64,000 nucleotides of DNA from the NCBI GenBank assembly GCA_043228905.1, contig JBHGNT010000013.1:2852001-2916000 (forward strand). Direction: 5' to 3'. Of this stretch, positions 21,250-33,289 are shown piece after piece. The notes beneath the pieces were generated by a model that worked only from the letters and a program-made list of their open reading frames with translations, was not told where the DNA came from and made no database searches. The translations under genes were made by a program, and so were the position numbers. Every line of letters begins with the position of its first letter. Position 1 is the first letter of the stretch. The DNA is from Azolla caroliniana (taxonomy: Eukaryota > Polypodiophyta).

Positions 21250-24200
21250 ACGCTGAAGACTCCGGGACAGCCGGAGAAGGGTTTGTCTTCGTGACGAGAC
21301 ACGAAGCAAACTCAATGAAACAGAGCACCCCGAGATCGAACGAGGTGTGGTACGTAGACTCCGGCGTGTCAAACCACATGACGAGCCATAAGGAATGGTT
21401 CACGTTCCTTGAAAAACCGATACAACCTGGAGTAGTCGCAACAGGAGACGACACTTCGCATCCGATTGCGAATGTCGGAGAAGTTCCCCTTAGCCATGTC
21501 GGGTAGAAAGGGAAACTCAAGAACGTGTTGCACGTTCCGACAATCACGAAAAACTTGGTCTCGGTCGGACAGATCGTCGACCAAGGGATGGAGGTTCGGT
21601 TTACACACCTCGGGTGCTTCATTGAGGAAGAAGGCCATGTGATCGCGCAAGGGCGCAGAGACGGGAGGATGTTTATCCTCGATTCCACTGATGGTGGCAC
21701 CGCAATGTTCGCAAAGGGACAAAAAGCCGAGTCGGACATCGACTTGTGGCACAAGCGGATAGGCCACGTCAACTACCAGCGGCTTCAAGATCTGCAATCG
21801 AAACAGGTAGTGTTCGGATTGCCCAAGTTTAGTGGTCGAAAGGCACAAATTTGTGAAGCCTGCCAGCTCAGGAAGCAACACCGACTTCCCTTCCCCAACG
21901 AGCGAAACCGGAGCCGGAACAAGCTCGACCTTATACACTCGGATGTGTGGGGACCGACACAAAACATTAGTCTTGGCGGGAGCCGATACTTCGTCTCCTT
22001 CATCGACGACCACACGCGGCACACGTGGATCTACCTCATTGAGAGGAAGAGCGAAGTCTTCGACTGTTTCCGGGACCTCAAAGGGTTCGTGGAAATGGAA
22101 ACGGGACGAAAGATCAAGTGCCTGCGGTCGGATGGCGGGAAAGAGTACTTTTCCGGTCAATTCAACAGTTATCTACAACAAATGGGAATTCGGCGCGAAT
22201 TTAGTTGTAGATACACGCCAGAGCAGAACGGCGTGGCCGAGAGGAAGAATCGGTCAGTTGTGGAAGCGGCACGGGCAATGCTGGAGGAGAAGAGCTTGCC
22301 CAAGTTCTATTGGGCCGAGGCGGTGAGGACCACGGTATACATCCAGAACCGGATCGGAGACAAAGTGTCGGCGCACGAGCTATATTTCGGAACGAAGCCG
22401 AACTTGTGACACTTGAAGGTGTTCGGTAGCATTGTGTATGTGCATATACCGAAGGAGAGAAGGAGGAAGCTGGACGCAAAGGCCGAGAAATGCATCTTGA
22501 TCGGTTACTCGGACGAGCAGAAGGGTTATAAGTGCTATAACCCTCGCACCAAACAAGCGCGTGTCAGCCGCGACGTTGTGTTTGACGAGTCCGCGTCCTG
22601 GTACAAGCCCCCGACTCCGAACCCTGAGTCCAATACGTGTTCTGACGATGAGGTCAGCAAGGCCGAGATGCCTCCGGATGAGCCCAAAATCGAGACCCGC
22701 GAAGAGAGTCCGATTTCACTTCGGTTAAATGGATCGATTGGACGACTGAGTCGGTACGACCAGTCCGATGAAGAGCCGGCGAGTAGTGGAGACTCAGTCG
22801 TGCATTCCCCGCGCAGGAAGCCGAGGAGACAGCTTACGCGCAAAAAGAAAGGGAAGAAGAAGGTGTCGGATTCCGGCACGGAAAGGAACGAGTCAGACCG
22901 ACGCGAGTCCGACTCCGAGGGAACCGGTGACAGGTCTTTAAAGATGAAGACCGCGTCGACCGAGAAGGCCTCGACATCGGCTAATGTGAGATTATGCCGA
23001 TCTACCCGCCAAAAGAACCCAGTTGTGCGGTTCGGATACAACGAGTACATGGCGCATCATTATGCGTACATGATCTGTGTAGCGGAAGTGCGTGAGCCAG
23101 AGAGCTACGCAGAAGCGGCTAAAGACGCGAATTGGCGTGCCGCGATGGAGGAAGAGATGCACACATTGGCACCAAAGGGTGTGAAGCCGATCGGGTGTAG
23201 GTGGGTGTACAAGGTCAAGTACAACACTGATGGCTCGGTCAACCGGTACAAGGCTCGGCTAGTGGCAAAGGGCTACGCGCAGAAACACGGCATCGACTAC
23301 GATGAGACGTTTGCGCCGGTCGCAAAAATGAAGACCGTCCGTGTTTTGCTGGCAGTAGCTGCGGCGAAGGGGTGGCACTTACATCAAATGGATGTAAAGA
23401 ATGCGTTCCTGCAAGGTGACCTTGAGGAACAAGTGTACATGGTACAGCCCCCCGGATTTCACTCCGGAACAAACTCCTCAGTAGTATGCCGACTGAAGAA
23501 GTCCCTTTACGGACTGAAGCAAGCCCCGCGTGCTTGGAACGCAAAGATCACGCAACAACTGCGTCGGATGGGCTTCGTCGCGTCAAAATCGGACTCTTCC
23601 CTATTCATCCGGAAAGGTCGACTCGGACCGGTTAGTATTTTACTATATGTTGATGACTTGGTCATCACCGGCGCCGACCTAGGTAAAATCGACCGTGTGA
23701 AGCTCCAGCTTGCGGCATCGTTCGACATGAAGGATCTGGGGGACCTTCATTACTTCCTCGGGATCGAAGTGATCCGTACCCCCGAAGGCATATTGATCAG
23801 CCAACGTCATTACGTGCTGAGTATGCTCTTCAAATTCAGGATGGCCGACTGTAAGTCCGTCTCGACTCCTATGGACAGAACCGTCAAGCTTCGTCCCGAT
23901 ACGGGAAAGGTATGCGACCCGACGAGGTTCCGACAAATTGTCGGAAGCCTCATATACTTGACCATCACCCGACCCAACCTCAGTTATCCGGTCGGGGTGA
24001 TCAGTCAGTTCATGGCGCGACCTACCGAGGAGCACCTTCAGTGTGCGCAACGCATACTTCGGTATGTCAACGGCACTAAGGACCGGGCACTGCTATATCG
24101 AACCGGTGCGGCCGCACAGTTAGTCGGCTACACCGATGCTGATTGGGCTGGCAACGCCGCCGATCGCCGATCCACGTCCAGATACGCGTTCTCCCTCGGG

Positions 24201-24947
24201 AGTGCCGCGATCACGTGGAGCAGTAAGAAGCAGTCGATAGTTGCACTATCGAGCACCGAAGCTGAGTACCGAGGAGCGGCTGTCGCGACATGCGAAGCCA
24301 TATGGTTGAAGCGGCTACTTAAGGACCTGCAAGTGGAGGTGTCAGATCCGACAACAATCTATTGCGACAACCTCAGCAGCATCCAGCTCACGAAAAACCC
24401 CGTTTTCCACGCACAGACCAAGCACATTGAGGTGCACTACCATTTCGTCCGTGAGCGTGTCCTTACCGGTGAAGTCGAACTTCAGTACGTGCCGACGGAT
24501 CGGCAGACTGCCGACATCTTCACAAAGCCTCTTGGTCTGGACAAGTTACGGCAATTCTCAAGTGTGCTCGGGTTGCGTCACCTCAATGTGCCGAACTTGA
24601 GGGGGAGAACAATCCCGAACGACCAAGCAAGGCAACAGGAAAGGAGCGGAGACCGCGACACCGAGTCGGTTGACTCAGTTGTCGAGTTCGACTTCGGATC
24701 AGCTGAAGAAGCCGAGGGCGGACCCACGGAAAAGTCCGAAAGCCGACAGAAGGGGAGCAGCCGAAGGAAAGAGCCGAAGCCAACCACGCATAGGGGAGAC
24801 GACGCCATCGAGAGCAAGAAGACCGAAGACGAGTTGGAGACAGCCAACTCGGACAAGAGCGAAAACCGATCGGAGGTAGCCGAGTCGGTTCGGATGTTTG
24901 ATTCAGACACGCTAAATCAACCGAGGCCCAAGCTGAAGAAAAGGTAG
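21250..24947 (+). pseudogene. copia-4 Pol (protease, integrase, RT, RNase H) with a C-terminal extension
   Basis: Protease reads VDSGVSNHMTSH (DSGV rather than the usual DSGA). Integrase has DLWHKRIGHVNYQRL, CEACQLRKQH, FVSFIDDHTRHTWIYL, RSDGGKEYF and EQNGVAERKNR. RT has [51 protein letters not shown] and YVDD (23646-23657). RNase H has YTDADWAG, ALSSTEAEYRG and YCDNLSS. In-frame stops are TAG at 21504-21506 and TGA at 22407-22409, where Trp is expected. From 22413 the frame is open to 24947. The last ~115 residues after NVPNLRG are a Lys/Glu/Ser-rich tail not seen in copia-1 or copia-3. Confidence 0.92.
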
Positions 24948-25136
24948 TAGGAGAAACGTCAACACCGCAATAGCAGAAGAGCTGATAAGGGCCGCATGAG
25001 CAGACAAGCCGACCGGAAGGGTCGAAGCGCGCAGAGTCGAACAGGTCGAGGAGCGCGAGCGAGGCGTGAAGCCAGGAGGAACCGGAGCTGTGAGCCCGAG
25101 GATCCCGAAGAGCCTCGAGTTGAGCTTGAGGGGGAG
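24598..25136 (+). other. segment between two polypurine-like tracts in copia-4
   Basis: ttgagggggaga at 24598 occupies the place where the polypurine tract lies in relatives. A second one, gcttgagggggag, directly precedes the 3' LTR at ~25124-25136. The intervening ~530 bp encodes the charged Pol tail up to 24947 and is then non-coding. In copia-3 the equivalent spacing is only about 90 bp. Confidence 0.7.
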
Positions 25137-25522
25137 TGTTGAGAGACAAGCTCAACATCGGCCGGATCGACTAAAGAAGCCGAGGACCAGATCAGTTGGG
25201 ACCGATCGGTTAGGCCGAGTGCGTAAACTGGGAGGTCGTTAGGAAAGATATTCCGTGAGGAATATATTTGGGAGTTAGTGTAGGAGCTCTTAATGAGCAT
25301 TGAAGTACTGTCAGTACTTCGGTCAGTCCTTTTAGGACTTGTATAAAAGTGCTCACTGAGCAGGTCTTATGTACAGACTGAGTATTATTGTTGAATATAG
25401 TTTTTTGTGTTTTCTCTCTCTATCTCTCCCGCGTACATCGTGTAAGCCTAAGCTCTCCATTGAACCTGAGCTTCCTTCCTTTGTTCTGTCTTCATACCTG
25501 CTTCCACACGCTACTTTTTACA
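25137..25522 (+). repeat. copia-4 3' LTR
   Basis: Same length as the 5' LTR and about 3% different. It keeps tataaaag at ~25340 and the palindrome at ~25302-25320. It is followed by target duplication gcagg at 25523-25527. Confidence 0.95.
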
Positions 25523-25527
25523 GCAGG

Positions 25528-25770
25528 CTACACATACGCCTTCAATCTCTTTATCTTTGAAGGTTGGGAGCCAGATGATGACTCCTTTTGATTGCATTGT
25601 CTTGATTTTATTGAGATTGATGTGGCCAATCCTCTTGTGCCACAACTCTATGTCGATGTCGACTTTGAGGCCTTTTGCAAACAGGTCGATTTTACCCCGT
25701 TTGGCTCGAGGATAAGCATTTGGCCTTCCCTTTGACCACGAGCAACGAGTTGGCCTTCCTTCTCAATGAA
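25528..25770 (-). pseudogene. copia-3 integrase N-terminal fragment between copia-4 and copia-5
   Basis: It aligns with copia-2 at ~7995-8240 (zinc-binding part of integrase and the preceding linker) and contains no intact motif. It continues at 30713 after removal of copia-5 and one acaac. Confidence 0.75.
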
Positions 25771-25775
25771 ACAAC

Positions 25776-26357
25776 TATGCGGAAATAACGCTCGGCCACA
25801 ACCGAATCTTCAACAAGGAATAGAAGAGAACAAACTAAAACAAAGATGACACAGGATGTTAACGTGGAAAACCCTAAGTGGGAAAAACCACGGGAGCCCA
25901 CAGACTCCAACTATCACTATGAGAGGAGGAATACAATGTGAGACTCAGAGGCAACGACCTCGAGCTCTATGTCTTTGCCAGTCGTCGGTTACAACAGAAA
26001 CTAGTTCTGTATCTCTCTCTCTCTCGCTTTCTCACACTCTGTGTACAACGATGATACAACCACTACTACACCATGTTCACTCATAAAGTGATTGCCCTAA
26101 GTCATATTTATACTTATATGAATTTAGGGTTATTTACAAATATAGCCTCGATGGGCTCACCATATATTTACACATATGTTCTTGGATCCGGTTTGCACCG
26201 GATCCATCCAGATTCACTCAATCCCGTTTCAGGGTCTCATCCAGATTCACTCAATCCGGTTTCCGGGTCTCATCCGGAACCCTTATGGATCTAGTTCCAT
26301 CATCCAGCTCCTTCGGTTCTCATCCAGATCCCATCCAGAGGGACCGAATTCCTAACA
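25776..26357 (-). repeat. copia-5 3' LTR
   Basis: On the minus strand it runs TGTTAGGAATTC...to TTTCCGCATA, with the last CA read as TA. It carries an extra ~32-bp tandem copy of the attcactcaatc...ggtctcatcc unit (26209-26277) compared with the other LTR. A polypurine tract (gaagggggagtt, minus strand) abuts it at 26358. Confidence 0.9.
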
Positions 26358-26367
26358 AACTCCCCCT

Positions 26368-27360
26368 TCACTCTGGCATGGGATTTCTCGTTGATCTGAT
26401 CCGTCTCCAGCACGCATCCATCTTGTCGGTTGAAAGCACCTTGGTCAGCATATCCGATCCGTTCTCCTTCGTGTGGATCTTCGTCAGCACAAAGTCTTGA
26501 TCTTCTACCTTCTCCCATAGCCAATGATACGTCCCTTGGATGTGCTTTGTTCATTAATGGTAGGCCGCATTATTCGCAAGGTGGTTGACACTTTGACTAT
26601 CGTAGTAGAGCCGGAATTCCTCCTACCAGATCCCTAACTCTCCGATGAAGTCTTTCATCCAAATTATCTCCTTGCCGGTTTCCATCGCTACCATGTACTC
26701 CGCTTCCGTTGTCGACAGTGCAACGAACTTCTACAGCCTCAACTGCCATGATACAACTCCCCCTGGATTATTCATGACATATCTGGATGTAGACGGTTGG
26801 TATCTGCATCAGTCGACATATCCGAATCTGTGAATCTGTCAAGTTGGGGTTTACCAGAGCCAAACTGGAGGCACATACTCGAGATGCCAGTATCCACTTG
26901 ACCACGTTCAAGTGCTCTCTTCCTCGATTGCTCATGAACTGGGTGACTACTCTGACATCATATGCAATATCCGACCGGGTGCACACCATTGCGTACATTA
27001 AGCTTCCGATGGCAGAGGCATATGGTATCTTCGTCATATCCGACTTCTCTGCCTTTGTCTTCGGGCTCTGCTTTTCGAACAACTTGCAATTTGCCGGAAG
27101 TGTAGATCCAATCGGTTTTGCCTCCGACATGTTGAACCATTGAAGCACCTTTGTCACAGTATTTCTTCTCTGACAACCACAACAACTTCTTTGACCGATC
27201 CTGGATTATGTGCATCCCCAAAATCTGTCTTGCTGAACCCAAGTCTTTCATTGAGAAGGTTTGGTTTAGGGCCTTCTTCAGCATTTGTATCTTGACTTGG
27301 TCTCATCCGATGATCAGTATGTCATCCACGTACTGGAGCCATATCAAGAAATCGTGTAGA
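26368..27360 (-). pseudogene. copia-5 RT C-terminal part and RNase H remnants
   Basis: From right to left: LQYVDDILIIG (just left of 27360), RTFSMKDLG-like and ARQILGMHIIQDR (26958-27284), and KVLQWFNMSEAKPIGSTL with IPYASAIGSLMYAMVCTRSDI (26768-27157). RNase H remnants run down to 26368. Frames overlap and change. The homologous copia-1 region is 3740-4740. Confidence 0.85.
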
Positions 27361-27390
27361 CAGCCAACTCGGAAGACTATACTTGTAATA

Positions 27391-27838
27391 CTCTAAATAT
27401 GCCCTTATGGGTTACACTTGTAAATAACCCAAAAGGTGTACTAGTATAAGTACTTAGGGCAATCATAATGTGATCATGAGTTATTGTTAAAAGTTACTCA
27501 GAAGATTGTTGCCTCTGTAACTATGAAAATAGTAAGTGTGTGAGAGTGAGAGAGTGAGAGAGTGTGTAACTATGTAGCCGTCTGTTGACGAAGTAGAATC
27601 TCGAGGTCATTCCCTCATAGCTTCTAGTTGTACTCCTCCTTTTAACATAGTGATTCTGTTTCTCGGGGTTTGTGGACCCCCGTGGTTTTCCCATTTCGTG
27701 TTTCCACGTTAAGATCGTGTGTCTCTGTCTCTTGTGTTATTTCTGTTTCCGTACTCTATCTAAGTGCATTCTACTTTACATTTCCCTACACCCGAACATC
27801 CGAACGATAAGCCGGTTGTGGCCGGTCACGATTCTCGA
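27391..27838 (+). repeat. LTR fragment inside copia-5 (left)
   Basis: It has the copia-1-type layout downstream of the GC-rich U3: agtataagtacttagggcaatc, an AG-rich leader, ccccgtggttttcccat, a U5 and a gttgtggccggtcacg end. Orientation is opposite to copia-5. I cannot find a target duplication, so it may be a solo LTR or part of a rearrangement that removed the RT N-terminus. Confidence 0.65.
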
Positions 27839-27844
27839 CATTTT

Positions 27845-29080
27845 CTTTCATGAAGACTATATCCCAACTCTAGAACACCTTCTTGTCGACCAAGTCCCAC
27901 ACTCAATAACCAAACTCATCATCGCCATATCCAAGTAATATGCAAGGTTGGGATTTCGGATCCAACTTTGCTCTCTTGTCCTTTGCAACATGCACATATG
28001 TGAGACACCCAAACACCTTCAGATGCTAGTAAGACACGTCTTTACCGGTTCATACTTTTTGTGGTGTGTCTCCTTCCAAGGGTGCCGAGGGTGACCTGTT
28101 AATCACGTACTTTGTCATCATCAATGCCTCAGCCCAAAACGTCTTGGGTAATTTTGCATGTGCTAGGATGCTTCGGACTCTCTCCATTATGGTCTCGTCC
28201 GTTCGGCCAGCCCATTCAACTTCGGCGTCTTCGGCATGGTGAATTTGAGCCGGATTCCCTTCGACCGATAGTACTCCTCCAACTGCCCCCCATATTCTCC
28301 TCCGTTGTCTACTCGAACTGCCTTCAACTTCCGGCCGGTTTCTCTTTCCACTCTCGCGTGGAACTCCTTGAAGACAGACAACACCTAATCCTTCATCTTC
28401 AACGGTGAGACCCATAGCTTCCGGCTGTGGTCGTTTATGAACGTCACAAAGTACTGCGATCTGGCATGTGACGTTGTGTCCACTTGACACACATCGGTAT
28501 GCACCAGTTCTACTGGTGCATTCCGTCTCATTGGTGGTCTTGACCGGAAGGAGGTTCGGTTTTGCTTGCAGCCAAGCAATCGGTGCATTTATCAAGATGC
28601 ACGTCTTTCACCTCCGGAATGAGGTTATCTTCGGCAAGTCTCCTCATCCCCTTTTGGCTCATATGACACAACCTCTTGTGCCACAGCTCACCGGAGGTGT
28701 CAGATGCTATGTTCACTTCTTCCCAGCTTATCCGGGCATGCATCAGGTACAATGTATTTATCTTCTAGGCTCAAGCCACAACCAGGCTTCCTTTCCTGAA
28801 TTTCATGACTCCATTCTGGATGCTACCCTTGTAGCCTTCATCATGTAGCCGACCGGCTGATATCAGGTTCAAACAAACCTCCGAAACGTGTCAGACATCT
28901 TTCAACAACAATTTGCATCCGGTTGATGTCATCAACAACACATCTCCTATGCCAACAATCTAGCATGTACCTTCATTCCCCATCCGGACACAATCGTGAT
29001 CTCCAGCTATGTAGGATGAGAAGCATTTCTGGTCCGGTGTCAGATGGAATGATGCTCTAGAATCGACAACCCACATTGTC
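27845..29080 (-). pseudogene. copia-5 protease and integrase remnants
   Basis: Segments show the region after integrase (27845-28050), KLPKTFWAEALMMTKYVINRSPSAPLEGDTPQKV (28050-28180), HTDVCQVDTTS with FVTFINDHSRKLWVSPLKMKD (28385-28588), ELWHKRLCHMSQKGMRRLAEDNL (28528-28752), and the protease region near 28960-29075. There the catalytic DSGA motif reads DSRA. Several frames are involved. Confidence 0.83.
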
Positions 29081-29089
29081 TCGTCGCCG

Positions 29090-29511
29090 ACAAGGTTTAA
29101 TTTGTAAATATGTTTTGAGTAAGCCTATTGACGCTACATTTGTAAATAGCCCTAAGTTCATATAAGTATAAATATTACTTAGGGCAATCACTTTGTAAGG
29201 TTGTTGCCATATTGTTGTATGTGTATAACTATTATATATAGAGAGAGAGAGATATAGAGTGATACTTTGTGGTAACCATCGGCTGGCGAAGATACACAAA
29301 GTGCGAGGTTGTTGCCTCTGAGTCTTTGTTTGTACCTTCCTTATATAGTGATTGATAGCTTGGAGCATGTGGGCTCCCGTGGTTTTTCCCATTAGGTTTT
29401 TCCACGTAAATATTATGTGTACTCTCTACTTCCTATTTCTGTGTTTCATTCCCATTTCTGCAATTCAAGGCTCGGTTGTGGCCGAGCAATATTCCACGCT
29501 ATTCTCTACAT
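29090..29511 (+). repeat. LTR fragment inside copia-5 (right)
   Basis: Same class as 27391-27838: tataagtataaatattacttagggc, a TA/GA-rich leader, ctcccgtggtttttccca and a gttgtggccgagcaat end. It separates Gag from protease. Ends and target duplication are uncertain. Confidence 0.65.
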
Positions 29512-30130
29512 AATGGCCATCTTCTGTGATGAAGGCCTTTGGATCGGTTCCGGACTCCCGGTCCTTCCAGCGAGCTTCTTCATCTAGCAAGCTTAATTTT
29601 ACCCTTGCTAGGGACAACTGCTTTCCTTCCGGCCTGACGTTGCCCAAAGTGACAACTAGTGTCTCCCAACTATTCGGGAGGGAATCGAGTAGGAGGAATG
29701 CAAGTACCTCGTCAGCTAGAGGTACTTCGAGCGAAGTTGTTTGGTTTATGAGCCCCAAAAATGCGTTCATGTGCTCTGCCATGCGGGATCCGTCCTAGTA
29801 CTGGAGTCTCACTAACCTCCGGAATACTGAAACCTGATTTACGGCGTTTTTACTCTCAAGCATGGTGCCGATTTTCTCCCACATCACATGACCTTTACTT
29901 TCTTCATTGAAGTTGTTATATAGGCTCATGTCGATGAAACACCGAATGTACGTCATTGTCTTCATGTGCGTCACCTCCCATGTTGTGGCATCGAGCTTGT
30001 CCGGTTTCTTGTGCCCGAACTGTACCGGCAGCCAGAGATATTTTACCACGAGCATGTCCCTCATTTTTTACTTCCACACTAGGCAGTTGCAGTCGATGAG
30101 CTTGAACATGCCACCGAATGATTCTTCCAT
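29512..30130 (-). pseudogene. copia-5 Gag remnant
   Basis: The likely start is at 30130 (MEESFGGMFKLIDCN). After an early stop the protein reads KPDKLDATTWEVTHM and AEHMNAFLGLINQTTSLEVPLADEVLAFLLLDSLPNSWETLVVTLG, the copia Gag core. At least one frame change near 29790 and one stop are present. Confidence 0.82.
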
Positions 30131-30141
30131 TCCCTTGTAAC

Positions 30142-30152
30142 CTCTGATACCA
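30142..30152 (-). other. copia-5 primer-binding site
   Basis: On the minus strand tggtatcagag follows the LTR end with a 3-base spacer. Initiator-Met-tRNA type. Confidence 0.8.
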
Positions 30153-30155
30153 ATT

Positions 30156-30707
30156 TGTGCGGAAATAACGCTCGCCCACAATCGAGTCTTCAACAAGGAA
30201 TAGAAGAGAACAAACTAAAATAGAGATGACACAGGATGTTAACGTGGAAAACCCTAAATGGGAAAAACCACGGGAGCCCACAGACTCCAACTATCACTAT
30301 GAGGGGAGGAATACAATGTGAGACTCATAGGCAACGACCTTGAGCTCTATGTCTTCGCCAACCGACGGTTACAACAAAAACTAGTTCTGTATCTCTCTCT
30401 CTCGTTTTCTCACACTCTGTGTACAACGATGATACAACCACTACTACACCATATTCACTCATAAAGTGATTTCTCTAAGTCATATTTATACTTATATCAC
30501 TTTAGGGATATTTACAAATATAGCCTCGATGGGCTCACCATGAAACATATTTACACATATGTTCTTGGATCCGGTTTGCACTGGATCCATCCGGATTCAC
30601 TCAATCTGGTTTCCGGGTCTCATCCAGAACCCTTCCGGATCCGGTTCCTTCATCAGGCTCCTCCGGTTCTCATCCAAATCCCATCAGGAGGGACCGAATT
30701 CCTAACA
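30156..30707 (-). repeat. copia-5 5' LTR
   Basis: Minus strand TGTTAGGAATTC at 30707 to ...TTTCCGCACA at 30156. It lacks the extra tandem unit of the other LTR and is otherwise very similar to it. Confidence 0.9.
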
Positions 30708-30712
30708 ACAAC

Positions 30713-32098
30713 CACCTTGGTTGAATCTAACTTGCATGCCTTTCTCAACAATTTGGCCAATTGAGACCAAATTCTTCGTTATGGTCGGTACATGCAAGAT
30801 GTTTTTAATGCAAGTTCGTTCGCCTTCTTTCCCGAATGGGACATTGCCAATATGTCGAATCGGATGAGTAGTGTCATCTTCGGTTTCGACATAGCCGGGT
30901 CGATCCAACTCTCGAAGTTCTTAGAACCATTCTTGATGAGACACCATATGGTTCAAGGCACCGGAGTCGACGAACCATACATCTTCCAGAATTGAGGAAC
31001 TAGTCAAAGTAGAAGCCGACATAGAATTGGCTCTATGTCTCATCACGAACATTCCGCCATGGTCATCATAGTCGAATTGGTGTTGTAATTGTTTAGGTGT
31101 CAGCTAGTGGAAGCCGACTCGCGCTTCTTCTTTGGGCACTCTTCTTCATGGTGGCCGATTTTGCCACAGTATCCGCATTCGATCGAGTTTTGTCAGCTTG
31201 GACCGGCATGGAAGCTCCCCCTCCTTGCCGTTTTCTTGCCAAATTTGGGAGTTATTTTCATAGGTCAGACCTCGTCTGGCTCGTCCTTGGCCGAATCGGC
31301 CTCTTCTTGCTCAACCGCATCCTGAGCTTCCTCCATCTGAGTGTGAGTAGAGCATCTGGCCTTCCAAGGAGTTGACCCTTGTTCGAACATGGTTTTCTTC
31401 AACCAAGAACATTGATTGAAGATCAAAGAAAGAGGGAGGATTCTCCCTTGCGAGAACGGTGGTTCAATTCCGCTGAACCGTGGTGCAAGGCCGTCCAGGA
31501 ATATTTTCACGATCTCATCATGCTCCACGTTGATGCTTATTGAGCCGAGCGAGTCACAAAGCTCCTTGATCATCAAGGTGTAGCTTGTGATGGACATATC
31601 CCTTTGTTAGATGTTGTTCAACTCTTGGCGGAGTTGAAGCTTTCTTGTGGTTGTATTGGCGATGAATATCTTCTTGAGATTATCCCAAGCTTCCTTTGGC
31701 ATCTTGGCTTCTGGAATGTAGCCAAGCATGTGGTCATGGACACATGTCACCAAGCAATACATCACTTGGCTTGTGGCTTGCTCCCATGTTGAGTATTCAC
31801 GAGTCGTTGGTTCAGGTCGATTTTCTTGTGCTCCTTTGATGTAGCTCCAATAGCCTTGGGTGACAGGGTATTGGTGCATCATGTACTCCCAAGATGCAAA
31901 GTTGTTTTTGTCCAACTTCTTGGTAGGGAGAGTGCTCCCCATTTGAGCATTCATTATGTCGATGTAGATTTCTTTCTTCTTTTCCTTCTCTCTCAAACAC
32001 AAGCTATGTAGTCGTACTACGATAGCGATGAGCCAGTTCTTCTTGAATGTCGGTGTAGAACTCAACACATACGGATGGGCTAGATCAAGCTACCAAAT
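30713..32098 (-). pseudogene. copia-3 Gag and protease remnants
   Basis: The gag start gives MNAQMGSTLPTKKLDKNNFAS (within 31607-32068). The Gag core ends in KLQLRQELNNI, then SITSYTLMIKELCDSLGSI (31265-31597). A protease-adjacent stretch with ILHVPTITKNLVSIGQIV is at 30702-30908. Frame changes occur at each gap. Confidence 0.83.
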
Positions 32099-32111
32099 CA
32101 CTCTGATACCA

Positions 32112-32586
32112 TGTAAAGAATCGAATATGATTTTGTGCAACAGAAGATATGCGTTGTGTGTGTGTGTGTGTTTGTGGAAAGAGGAGAGGAGAGAAGAGAA
32201 GCACAAGATAGATAAATCAAAATGAAGTACTCAAGAAGAAGATGTATATATTAACAAGGAGAATATTTAGTACAAAAATGTAGCATTACAAGGGAGGACA
32301 ACTGACTCTATATGAAGTAGGAGGAGGGTACTTTATATAAGGTCGCCCTCTCTCTTCATTAACTCACTACAACACCCACTTTCTCTCTAGAACCATTAGT
32401 CATGGGGAATGTGAAGACTCATTAGTCATGGGGAATATGGAACTCATTAGTTATGTGTCATAGAATATGATTGTATGACACATAGTTAATGTGTAGAGAG
32501 AAGTGGTGACTTTTGACCTTTGAGTGCTCATAGATTCTCAAAGGGTGTGTTCACACACTAGACTAGGTTGAGCTTGATTCTCAACA
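32112..32586 (-). repeat. copia-3 5' LTR
   Basis: Minus strand TGTTGAGAATCAAGC at 32586 to ...TTCTTTACA at 32112. It is immediately followed by tggtatcagag, the PBS at 32101-32111. Confidence 0.9.
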
Positions 32587-32826
32587 ATGAGGTTCTCAAT
32601 CAAGATGAAACTATTTGGTTCAACAACAACCTTCAACTCTTGAGTCATGCCCTAACTATAACTACCATTTTACACTTATTCTGCCTACATTACCTTATCA
32701 ACTAGGTATAAAGTGTTGAGGAAAGGGATTCAACGGAAGAGAAATGGAATGAGATCGTTGTGAGGTATTTTTTAACAATTCCATAAGACTTTGTTGTTTT
32801 TTAACAAGTTAAATGGAGGGAATAAT

Positions 32827-33270
32827 TGTTAGAACTAGGATATAAAGTAAGCATATGATAAGGATATAATAGATATGAAATAAGAAAGGAGAGAGAGAAA
32901 GAAGGGTGTCGATCCACCCAACCACTCCCGAGCAAAGGGATCGAGACGGATTGGAGCCTCGATTGGCGTCCCATACCACCGCCATGGCATCGAGTCGTAC
33001 CTGGTGGTGGCGCGCTCGCTACAAGAGTTGGCCCACCACAATGTCAGAGTCTTGACGTAGTCGATAATGTGTCAAATGAGGGTAGCAAGGCATCATATTT
33101 ATAACCAGACCTAAAGGCCTCTAGGCAAGTTGACACTTGGCCTAATGGGTTATCTCAATCCCAAGGATTAAAAGTAACATATCCGCGTTTAACCCTCACA
33201 CTTTATCCGCGTGTATAGAATTCTACGGTAAATTCTCACCACGGGATATTATATGGTCATGCCCGTAACA
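32827..33270 (-). repeat. gypsy-3 3' LTR
   Basis: Minus strand TGTTACGGGCATGACC at 33270 to ...TTCTAACA at 32827. A TATA-like ttataaata lies near 33100. The purine-rich tract aaagagggggagta (minus) precedes it. The opposite LTR (39246-41749) matches in three pieces. Confidence 0.88.
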
Positions 33271-33289
33271 TACTCCCCCTCTTTAAAAC

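Larger units (their letters stand above)
19914..25522 (+). mobile_element. copia-4: complete Ty1/copia element
   Basis: Two 386-bp LTRs (TGTTGAG...TTTTTACA) flank gag-pol on the + strand. The target duplication gcagg is perfect (19909-19913 and 25523-25527) and sits in the copia-3 integrase region. The LTRs differ at roughly a dozen positions, so it is older than copia-1. It has about three disabling changes: a +1 frameshift near 21245 and stops at 21071, 21504 and 22407. Between RNase H and the 3' LTR there is an unusual ~530-bp segment. Confidence 0.95.
25776..30707 (-). mobile_element. copia-5: complete but rearranged copia element, same family as copia-1
   Basis: LTRs at 25776-26357 and 30156-30707 bound it, and the 5-bp target duplication acaac is perfect (25771-25775, 30708-30712). 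Gag, integrase and RNase H resemble copia-1 (for example FNMSEAKPIGSTLPANCKL). The N-terminal half of RT and part of the protease-integrase region are missing and replaced by two LTR-like fragments in the opposite orientation (~27391-27838 and ~29090-29511). Confidence 0.92.
16547..32586 (-). mobile_element. copia-3: full-length but decayed copia element split by copia-4 and copia-5
   Basis: The minus-strand element runs from the 5' LTR at 32112-32586 through gag (30713-32098), integrase and RT to RNase H at 16886 and the 3' LTR at 16547-16872. Two younger complete elements interrupt it exactly, and each junction rejoins the coding sequence after removing one copy of the target duplication. 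Flanks are aggag on the left and atgag on the right, a possible 5-bp duplication with one change. It is the same family as copia-2. Confidence 0.88.

Noticed and set aside
20943-21506. Separate protein upstream of the copia-4 protease
   Set aside because: Its first half is an out-of-frame shadow of Gag; only the part from ~21250 is real Pol sequence.
27391-27838. Clean solo LTR insertion in copia-5
   Set aside because: No target duplication is visible and adjoining RT sequence is missing, so a rearrangement is equally likely; reported as an LTR fragment.
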